A stretch of 47,795 bases of DNA, taken from assembly GCA_963649365.1 (NCBI GenBank), contig CAVJHQ010000004.1, positions 1-47,795 of the forward strand. The letters run 5' to 3'. Below are positions 17,809 to 24,401 of this stretch, piece after piece. The stretch is from Paratractidigestivibacter sp963649365. GTDB taxonomy: Bacteria; Actinomycetota; Coriobacteriia; Coriobacteriales; Atopobiaceae. The notes beneath the pieces were generated by a model. The model was not told the origin of the DNA, did no database searches, and saw nothing but the letters and a program-made list of their open reading frames with translations. The stretch's first letter is position 1; every line of letters starts with the position of its first letter. A program made the translations under genes and the position numbers.

Positions 17809-20800
17809 GGCTGCTTGACTGCCACATCGAGAACTTCGGCGCCTTCCATGACTTTGACCTGAGCTTCACCGACGGCCTGAACGTGGTCATGCAGCCTAAC
17901 GGCTGGGGGAAGACCACCTTGGCTGCCTTCGTCAAGGCCATGTTCTACGGTTTCGACGGCAAGAGGGTGCGTGACGTCTCGGAGAACGAGAGGCTGCGCT
18001 ACAAGCCGTGGCAGGGAGGAAAATACGGCGGCTACCTGGACTTCGAAGCCGGCGGGCGTGAGTTCCGCGTTACGCGCAGCTTCGGGGACACGCGCGCTCG
18101 CGATAGGTTCAAGATAGTTGACCTCCGCACGGGCACGTCGGTTGCTTCCGAAGTGGGCGAGAACCTGGGCGAGTGGCTCTTTGGGATCGACGCGAACGCG
18201 TTCCAGAAGAGCGTCTATGTTGTTCAGAACGGCCTGGGATACGACGGGTCGTCTGCTAGCTTGCGCAACCGGCTGAACTCACTCGTTAACGAGGCTGACG
18301 ACGTCGCCGGCCTCGATGCGGCGCTCAAGACGCTCGACGAGCGCAGGAAGTTCTACAAGAAGACGGGCGACCGAGGGAGAATCGCCGAGATCTCGACGCA
18401 GATGGCCGGGCTCGTGGGCAACGGCGCCCGTGCCGCCCGCGAGATCGCGAGCCTGAAGGAGATGCAGGCTTATATCGAGGAGCTTGGTTCTCAAGTCCTG
18501 GATGTGGACCGTGCCATTGCTCAAGCGGAGAAGGCGGCGGAAGAGGAGCAGGGAAAGCGCCAAGAGCGAGAGGCGCTTCTGAAGGTTCGCGATCAGCTTC
18601 GTAGGGAGGTCACGGCTGCGAGGGCCTCGTATGAGGACGCAAAGAAAAGAATTGGCGGAGTTGAGTTTTCGCATGAGGAAATCGACGATGCCGTCGCCGC
18701 CGCCGATTCGATTGAACGCGCCGACGCGAATCTTCGGGCTGCGCGAGCCGATCTTGAAGCTGCGCGGGAGAAGCAGGCGTCCACTCTGGGTGGTCTGTCT
18801 TCGTTGCCTGCGAAGGAGGAGCTGGACAAGCGTCGCAGACAGGCCGACGAGCTTGCCTTGAGGCTCGCGGCTGCACGACGTGAGGCTGCGCCGGCCGACG
18901 AAGACTTCCTGGCCCTTAGCAAAGCCGTCGCGGAGGACCCGTCGCTGATCGCCCATGCAAACGAGGCAGTAGCGGGTTATGAGGCCGCCGCCGCGGCCCT
19001 CGGGCGTGTGTCGGAGGCGAAGGCGGAGCTCGTTGGCGTCCGCGCGGGCTGGGCCGAGAGGAGGGCGCGGATAGCCAGGCTTGCCGACGAGGCCAAGACG
19101 GCGACCGCGGCAGCCGAGGGCGAAGCCGACCCCTCGGCCCTACGGCAGGACGCCGCGGAGCTTCGCAGGCTTTCGGCCAAGCTCGGCGTCGAGGCGGAGC
19201 GGGCCGATGCTGCGGAGGCCGAGCTGGCGCGTTGCCGAGCAGAATTCGAGGGCGACCTCGGCTTCGATTGGGAGGCCTTTGCGGAAGAGCTGGAGAATGA
19301 CGTCCTTGAGGCCAGGACGTCCGAAAAGCATCTTGACGAGGCAAGAAAACAGCTGGAGTCTGCCGAGTCGGAGGCAGCTGAGCTTAGGGCTGCATGGCAA
19401 AAGGCTGCCAAGACGGTCGAGGAACGGCCTGCGGAGCGGCAGGCCGCGAAGCCCTCGCGCGTGCCTGCCTTCGCGTGCATTGCCCTGGGCGCCGCACTGG
19501 CGGTGGCCGGGCTGGTATTGGGGACCGTGCCCGTGCTTCTTGCTGCGGGAGCCGTGGTTCTTGCTGTTGGCGTTGTGCTGCTGGCTCGTTCCGGCAAGAA
19601 CGAGGGCCTCGCGACCCCTGCGGTCGACGATGCCAGCGATCAGGCTGTTCGATCGGCAAAGCAGCGCAGCGACGCGGCGCAGGAGCGCGTCACGGCGGCA
19701 CAGGCTGCGTGTGCCGAGGCCGAGGCGGGTCTTGCCGCCGCCAAGGGAGAACTCCGGCAAAAGGTGGCCGCCGTGTTCCCCGGGGCGTCGCTTGGAGACG
19801 ACCTTCTTGGCGAATGCGACGCTTTGGCACGCACGGCGCGCAATTGCGGCGCGGCTGCGAAGAATATCGCGGCTCTGGAGGCGAACGCGGCCTATGCGCG
19901 CGGGCGCGTCGATGAGGCTCGCGAGCAAATCGCGGGCATTGCGGCTCGGCATGAGGGGCTTTCTTCGGATGCGGACCGGGCGGCGGCCGCTTTAGACGAG
20001 AAGGCCGCCCTCGCAGCGGCTGCCAAGAACAGGTCCGCCGACTGCCAGAGATTGCTTGCAGACGAGGTTCGTCTTGAGGCGGGCGAGGGCGCCGATCCGT
20101 GGGAGTTCGTTCGCGGAATCGACGCGTTCACGCCGGCTCGTGAGAAGGAGCTTCTCGTCGTTGCCGACGAGTCGGCGCGGGAGGTCGCGCGGTACCGAAG
20201 CGAGCTCAACCGTTCGCTGGCCGCCTTTGGGCTTGACGGCGTTCAGGACAGCGAGCTGGCAATCGGTCGCGAGAGGCTTTTGGCCGCTCTCGACGAATTC
20301 TCGCGCAAATCTACCGAGGCCAACGAGGCGTCGAAGGCGCAGGCCGTGCAGATGCGCGAGCTCGACTCGCTTCGCAAAGAGCTTGAGACCTGGTCACGCG
20401 CCTATGGCGTGGACGATGCGTCCCGGCTTACCGCTCAGTGGTTCGATGATATGGCCGCCGCGATTTCGAACAACGAGAAGGCGGCCTGGGAGTGCTCCGC
20501 CGCGTCAGGCAAAGTGGATAAGGCTAGCGCCGATCTTGTGAATTACGAGCATGCCGCGGATGCGTTTATCGCGCGTTGCGGCGGACGGACGCCGGATACT
20601 CCGAGCAAGCTCGCGGAACTTGTCCGCGAGATCACGAAGGATGCGTCGAAGGCGCTGGGTCGCGGGGAGGAACTCAACGCCGCCGTTGCGCGCTTGGATG
20701 AGTGGTCGGCACAGAACGCCGCCCTTCTTGCCGAGGAACGGCAGGAGGCTTCCGCGGAAACGGCGTCCACGATGTTGCTTGCCATGAGGGCACGCCGCGA

Positions 20801-21848
20801 TGACCTGGTGAGGCAGCGCGCGCAGGCCGAGGAGCAGAGGTCTGCGGTCCTCGCGGGCCTTGAGGGGCACCTGGCCTCCAAGCAGCAAACGGAGCTGCTG
20901 TCCAAGGAACGTCAGAAGGCTACCGCCTCTCTCTTTACGGTGCAGACAACGGCGCGCTACCTTGACGAGGCCCGAAAGGGGCTCGACGGCCGCTACCTCG
21001 GGGACCTCGGCGGCAGGTTCGAGGACTACGCGGGCGCCTGGCTCGTTGACGAGCAGATTGACGCGGAGGTTACCAACGACTTTGGGATCTCGCTCTACGA
21101 CGGCAAGGCCGCGCACGATGTGGCGGGTTACTCGAGCGGGTACCGCGACCTTCTTGATATGTGCCTGCGCATGGCGCTTGTGGACACGATTTTTCAGGCC
21201 GAGGCGCCGATGCTCATCTTGGACGACCCGTTCTCTACCCTCGATGAGCAGAAGCTGCGGCGTGCCTTCCGGCTTCTGGACACCCTCGCAAAGAAGTTCC
21301 AGATTGTCTACTTCACCTGCCATCCCTCGCGTGTGGAGGGCGCGCGGCTGGCGGTCGAGGCGGACGGCGAGGTCTCGCCGTTTGTGCTCCCGGAGCAACG
21401 TGAGCGTCGAGAGCTGCCGCGTGCGAGGGCAAAGCGCGAGGCCGAGGAGCGTGCGAGGGCGCAGGCCGAGCTCGTGGCGTCCTTCAAGGTCGCGCCTGTG
21501 ACGCAGGGGAGGGCGTCTATCCGTCCCGACGCGGCGAGCCGTACGGTGGCGAGCAACCTTTTCCAGGTTGGATTCGAGCCGGACGTCGAATCGGGGGCGA
21601 GGGACAACGTCTTCGAGGTCTTCTTTATCGACGAGAAAGGTAGGGCGCTCTGCGATCGACAGACCGTTCAGGTCCTGGATGGCCAGGCCGTGCCCGATAG
21701 GGTGCGTTTTGATTTGACCACCAAGGAGGACAGCGGGGCGACCTACGAGCTCATTGTTCACGAGGCCGGCAGGGCTCCCGAAGAGCTGGCGGCAAGGGTC
21801 CCGTTCAAGGTTCGGATAGCCTTCGCGAACGATTTGTTCGACCTGTAG
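17805..21848 (+). CDS. Rad50/SbcC/YhaN-like ATPase with membrane hairpin and C-terminal extension
   Basis: The 1347-residue product is an SMC/Rad50-type ATPase. Walker A PNGWGKTT is at residues 31-38. Long Ala/Glu/Arg-rich coiled coils fill the middle. The signature YSSGYRDLLDM, Walker B LILDDPFSTLDE and H-loop YFTCHPSR come near residues 1105-1170. Two hydrophobic segments at about 552-594 form a hairpin in the coiled coil where Rad50 has its zinc hook and where YhaN-type proteins have membrane segments. No CxxC hook is seen. About 170 residues follow the H-loop: a basic linker and a beta-rich domain not usual in SbcC. The frame is open from 17535, but ATG 17805 is chosen because the protein then starts MRLLDCHIENFGAF, the family N-terminus. 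It is the last gene of the island. Confidence 0.85.
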   Translation: MRLLDCHIENFGAFHDFDLSFTDGLNVVMQPNGWGKTTLAAFVKAMFYGFDGKRVRDVSENERLRYKPWQGGKYGGYLDFEAGGREFRVTRSFGDTRARDRFKIVDLRTGTSVASEVGENLGEWLFGIDANAFQKSVYVVQNGLGYDGSSASLRNRLNSLVNEADDVAGLDAALKTLDERRKFYKKTGDRGRIAEISTQMAGLVGNGARAAREIASLKEMQAYIEELGSQVLDVDRAIAQAEKAAEEEQGKRQEREALLKVRDQLRREVTAARASYEDAKKRIGGVEFSHEEIDDAVAAADSIERADANLRAARADLEAAREKQASTLGGLSSLPAKEELDKRRRQADELALRLAAARREAAPADEDFLALSKAVAEDPSLIAHANEAVAGYEAAAAALGRVSEAKAELVGVRAGWAERRARIARLADEAKTATAAAEGEADPSALRQDAAELRRLSAKLGVEAERADAAEAELARCRAEFEGDLGFDWEAFAEELENDVLEARTSEKHLDEARKQLESAESEAAELRAAWQKAAKTVEERPAERQAAKPSRVPAFACIALGAALAVAGLVLGTVPVLLAAGAVVLAVGVVLLARSGKNEGLATPAVDDASDQAVRSAKQRSDAAQERVTAAQAACAEAEAGLAAAKGELRQKVAAVFPGASLGDDLLGECDALARTARNCGAAAKNIAALEANAAYARGRVDEAREQIAGIAARHEGLSSDADRAAAALDEKAALAAAAKNRSADCQRLLADEVRLEAGEGADPWEFVRGIDAFTPAREKELLVVADESAREVARYRSELNRSLAAFGLDGVQDSELAIGRERLLAALDEFSRKSTEANEASKAQAVQMRELDSLRKELETWSRAYGVDDASRLTAQWFDDMAAAISNNEKAAWECSAASGKVDKASADLVNYEHAADAFIARCGGRTPDTPSKLAELVREITKDASKALGRGEELNAAVARLDEWSAQNAALLAEERQEASAETASTMLLAMRARRDDLVRQRAQAEEQRSAVLAGLEGHLASKQQTELLSKERQKATASLFTVQTTARYLDEARKGLDGRYLGDLGGRFEDYAGAWLVDEQIDAEVTNDFGISLYDGKAAHDVAGYSSGYRDLLDMCLRMALVDTIFQAEAPMLILDDPFSTLDEQKLRRAFRLLDTLAKKFQIVYFTCHPSRVEGARLAVEADGEVSPFVLPEQRERRELPRARAKREAEERARAQAELVASFKVAPVTQGRASIRPDAASRTVASNLFQVGFEPDVESGARDNVFEVFFIDEKGRALCDRQTVQVLDGQAVPDRVRFDLTTKEDSGATYELIVHEAGRAPEELAARVPFKVRIAFANDLFDL

Positions 21849-21881
21849 GGCTAGCGTCACCGAGAGCAAATGGTTCTATTT

Positions 21882-22059
21882 GGCCCACGACACAGCGCAT
21901 GCTTTTGGGGTCGAGGTGGTGCTTCAAACACCACTTGGAGCGCTTAAACGGCTCGATTTGCACCACCTGGAGCGTTTCAATGGCTAATCGGGCACCACCT
22001 CGACGGCCTTTGTATGCGCTGGGTCGTGGCCCGATGTATGCGCTGGGTCGTGGCCCGAT
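21882..22059. repeat. Large imperfect inverted-repeat element with internal and tandem repeats
   Basis: A 41-bp arm (21882-21922) is repeated in inverted orientation at 21992-22032, with about nine mismatches. The innermost 13 bp are perfect (GTCGAGGTGGTGC against GCACCACCTCGAC). The centre holds two direct copies of CACCAC(T/C)TGGAGCG. The right arm is extended by a tandem 24-bp duplication (22012-22035, 22036-22059). The layout resembles a miniature inverted-repeat element or the remnant of one. Confidence 0.75.
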
Positions 22060-22225
22060 TGTTCATTTTGGGACTGGCGTGTCTTTGGGAGGGCTCATGG
22101 TTTACGCGTCGTGGCTCGAGAGCCACTGCTGCGGGGGGTCTTGCCAATGATTGCGATGCATCGGTGGCCTCTCGCCTTCTGATTGGGAGGGCAGAATTTG
22201 CCCGAAAGAAACTCTGAATTCTCAC

Positions 22226-22253
22226 GAACATGTGTTCAAGCCTGTGGTACAAT
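22226..22253 (+). promoter_or_regulatory. SOS (LexA) box with a -10 element
   Basis: GAACATGTGTTC (22226-22237) is a perfect match to the Gram-positive LexA core GAACN4GTTC. TACAAT at 22248-22253 fits a -10, so the box lies over the spacer or -35. Downstream there is only a short open frame before the RhuM/Fic gene, which starts about 190 bp later. Confidence 0.65.
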
Positions 22254-22441
22254 TGTTCGCAAGCTACGAGGTAGCCAGAGCTGCACGGAGGCCCCCAATG
22301 GTACGTGTATGCGGGTGACGGCAAGGCCGTTGCACTGGTGAGCCTCGCGCAGGCACGCGCCCCTGTGCGCCAGCAGAGCAAAAGCTGGCATCCAATTCCA
22401 TTAGCTGTTTTATAGACCGTTGATGAGCGGGGTGCATATCT

Positions 22442-23395
22442 ATGCCTAAGAATGCCAACGAGATCGTTCTGTTCGAGTCCTCCGACGAGCAGGTTTCTTT
22501 GCCTGTGAGTGTGGATGAGGAGACTGTTTGGCTTACCAGAAACCAGATGGCCATGCTGTTCGACCGCGACGTGAAGACGATCGGTAAGCACATCAACAAC
22601 GCGCTGCGTGAGGAGCTCGAGGGGCCGCGTGATTCAGTTGTCGCAAAATTTGCGACAACTGCCGCAGACGGCAAGGTTTACCAGGTCGAGCACTATAACC
22701 TCGATGTCATTATCTCTGTGGGGTATCGTGTCAAGTCGCGTCGCGGCGTGGAGTTTCGTCGTTGGGCCACGGGCGTGCTGCGCGAGTACGTCATGAAGGG
22801 CCATGCGGAGAACCGCCGCCGGCTCGAGCAGCTCGGGCAAATCGTGAGCGTTATGGACCGAGTGCCGGAGTCGCTCGGCGCCGCGGATATCCTCGCGGTC
22901 GTCAAGGCCTATACGGGGGCGCTCGACCTTCTCGACGACTACGACCACCAGCGCGTCGGGAAGCCTCAGGGAACCGCCAAGGCCACGCATGTGCTCGAGT
23001 ACGGCGAGTGCCGCGAGCTCATCGAGTCCATGAGGTTCGCGGGGGAGAGCGATCTGTTCGGCGTGGAGAAGGACGGTTCCTTCAAGTCGAGCATCGCGGC
23101 GATATACCAGGGCTTCGGTGACCAGGAGCTTTACCCGAGCCTTGAGGAGAAGGCCGCGAACCTGCTCTACTTCGTCACGAAGAACCACTCGTTCCTCGAC
23201 GGCAACAAACGAATAGCCGCCTCGCTCTTCCTGTACTTCCTCGACGTGAACGGGGCCCTGTGGGTGGACGGGCGCAAGCGCGTGCCCGATAGCGTGCTCG
23301 TTGCCGTGACCATCATGATCGCCGAGTCGAACCCGAAGGAGAAAGAGGCCATGGTCGCCCTGGTCATGAGCTTCCTCTCGCCGCAGTTCGCGTAA
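22442..23395 (+). CDS. RhuM/Fic-Doc family protein
   Basis: The 317-residue product has an N-terminal RhuM-type domain (DNA-binding-like, with WLTRNQMAMLFDRDVKTIGKHI near residues 30-51) and a C-terminal Fic/Doc domain with the active-site motif NHSFLDGNKRIAAS (about 240-253). Its catalytic His and the GNKR anion loop are intact. Fic domains transfer AMP or phosphate to target proteins, and Doc-type members are toxins. No antitoxin gene is apparent nearby, though an inhibitory helix may be internal. The start ATG 22442 has only a weak ribosome site. The gene lies at the edge of the defence island and about 200 bp after an SOS box, so damage-inducible expression is possible. Confidence 0.85.
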   Translation: MPKNANEIVLFESSDEQVSLPVSVDEETVWLTRNQMAMLFDRDVKTIGKHINNALREELEGPRDSVVAKFATTAADGKVYQVEHYNLDVIISVGYRVKSRRGVEFRRWATGVLREYVMKGHAENRRRLEQLGQIVSVMDRVPESLGAADILAVVKAYTGALDLLDDYDHQRVGKPQGTAKATHVLEYGECRELIESMRFAGESDLFGVEKDGSFKSSIAAIYQGFGDQELYPSLEEKAANLLYFVTKNHSFLDGNKRIAASLFLYFLDVNGALWVDGRKRVPDSVLVAVTIMIAESNPKEKEAMVALVMSFLSPQFA

Positions 23396-23553
23396 AGCCC
23401 GTCTTCCGGGGGCGCTGAGCCGCTTCGCTCAAGCCCTTCTCGCCGGCCATACCGCCTCGGACGAGCCCTTCTCCCCGCCGTCCACAAAGCTTGCCCCAAA
23501 GAAAAGTCACCCATCCTAAACTTTTTGCCGTCTTTGGGTTGCGTCCGAATGGA

Positions 23554-23569
23554 GTTAGGTCTAACTTAC
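23554..23569 (+). promoter_or_regulatory. Candidate metalloregulator box upstream of feoA
   Basis: AGTTAG-GT-CTAACT (23553-23566) is a perfect 6-bp palindrome, extended here as GTTAGGTCTAACTTAC. It resembles the 16-bp sites near the Nramp and DUF3793 genes at its ends but not in its centre. DtxR/IdeR-type repressors bind TTAGG/CCTAA-like palindromes. It lies about 90 bp before the first feoA start. Confidence 0.45.
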
Positions 23570-23658
23570 TCTTCTGAAGGTTTTGTTTACGTCGGCCAAC
23601 TTCTCGTCCGCGAACGGCGCTCAATCGCCGGTAGACGGAAGGGGACAAGGAGGCAGCA

Positions 23659-23943
23659 ATGTCCATGGAGGCTGTTATGAACGGGTCCGTCGCGAGCTCC
23701 GCCGCTCCCGTCAGCGTCGGCGGCGCGCTTCCGCTCGCCATGCTCGGCGAGGACGAGACCGCCAAGGTCGTCAAGGTCAAGGGCGGCTCCGAGCTCAAGA
23801 AGCACCTCTCCGACCTGGGCCTCGTCGAAGGGGCCGAGGTCAAGGTGATCTCGCGCGTCTCCGGCGACGTCATCGTCAACGTCAAGGGCGCCCGCCTCGC
23901 GCTCAACCGCACCATGTCGTCCCACGTCATGGTCTCTCTTTAG
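23659..23943 (+). CDS. feoA: FeoA domain protein (first copy)
   Basis: This 94-residue protein has an SH3-like FeoA domain (residues about 26-94: LGEDETAKVVKVKGG, HLSDLGLVEGAEVKV, VKGARLALNRTMSSHVMV) preceded by a 25-residue Ser/Ala/Val-rich tail. FeoA is a small cytoplasmic protein that assists FeoB in ferrous iron uptake. ATG 23659 has a strong AAGGAGG site 6-12 nt upstream. A second feoA and feoB follow in the same direction. The unusual N-terminal tail is not needed for the fold, and a start further in, at the internal ATG codons, cannot be excluded. Confidence 0.9.
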   Translation: MSMEAVMNGSVASSAAPVSVGGALPLAMLGEDETAKVVKVKGGSELKKHLSDLGLVEGAEVKVISRVSGDVIVNVKGARLALNRTMSSHVMVSL

Positions 23944-24036
23944 GTTCGTCTTCCGTCCCGCGCCGCAGAGCCTCCGGGACGGAGTCGTGCACTTTTTGCA
24001 GGACCGGCATCCCGCCGGCAAGGAGAAAGGTAATTG

Positions 24037-24276
24037 ATGGCAACTCTCAAGGATGTGAAGGTGGGTCAGAGCGCCAACGTCGCCAAGCTGACCGGCACCG
24101 GCGCCCTCAAGCGTCGCATCATGGACATGGGCCTTACCAAGGGCACCCACGTCTACGTGAAGAAGGTGGCTCCCCTCGGCGATCCGATCGAGGTTACCGT
24201 CCGCGGCTACGAGCTCTCCATCCGCCGCGACGAGGCCGCCAACGTCGAGGTCTCCGACGTTCGCGACGGCGAGTAG
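24037..24276 (+). CDS. feoA: FeoA domain protein (second copy)
   Basis: The 79-residue product is a complete compact FeoA domain (LKDVKVGQSANVAKLTG, RRIMDMGLTKGTHVYVKK, VTVRGYELSIRRDEAANVEV). The start is ATG 24037, with AAGGAGAAAGG 7 nt upstream, rather than the in-frame TTG at 24034. It lies 93 bp after the first feoA and 125 bp before feoB. Two separate feoA genes before a single feoB occur in Coriobacteriia and Clostridia. They may act together or at different iron levels. Confidence 0.92.
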   Translation: MATLKDVKVGQSANVAKLTGTGALKRRIMDMGLTKGTHVYVKKVAPLGDPIEVTVRGYELSIRRDEAANVEVSDVRDGE

Positions 24277-24401
24277 CCGAGGGTTCGCGCGGGTAGGCGG
24301 ACCCTATTTTTAAGGGTGTCGAGTTACCTCTTTCTAACTCCCTGACCTCCCCAAACGCCCTCACCAGAACCGCAAGCACGACCCTTTAGGAAAGGCTAGG
24401 A

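Larger units (their letters stand above)
21849..22441. other. Non-coding junction between the BREX island and the RhuM/Fic gene
   Basis: No intact gene is seen. The stretch holds an inverted-repeat element (21882-22059), an SOS box with a -10 (22226-22253), and an open frame of about 45 codons around 22272-22413. That frame (WYVYAGDGKAVAL) looks like the start of a lost SOS-controlled gene. No clear terminator follows the BREX operon. Confidence 0.5.

Noticed and set aside
21977..22591. Minus-strand ORF of 204 codons across the inverted-repeat element
   Set aside because: It spans repeats, the SOS promoter and the start of the RhuM/Fic gene. It has no coding signature.
24323..24338. GTTACCTCTTTCTAAC before feoB as a metal box
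   Set aside because: It shares only the outer bases with the other sites and the centre does not fit. feoB is probably transcribed with the feoA genes.
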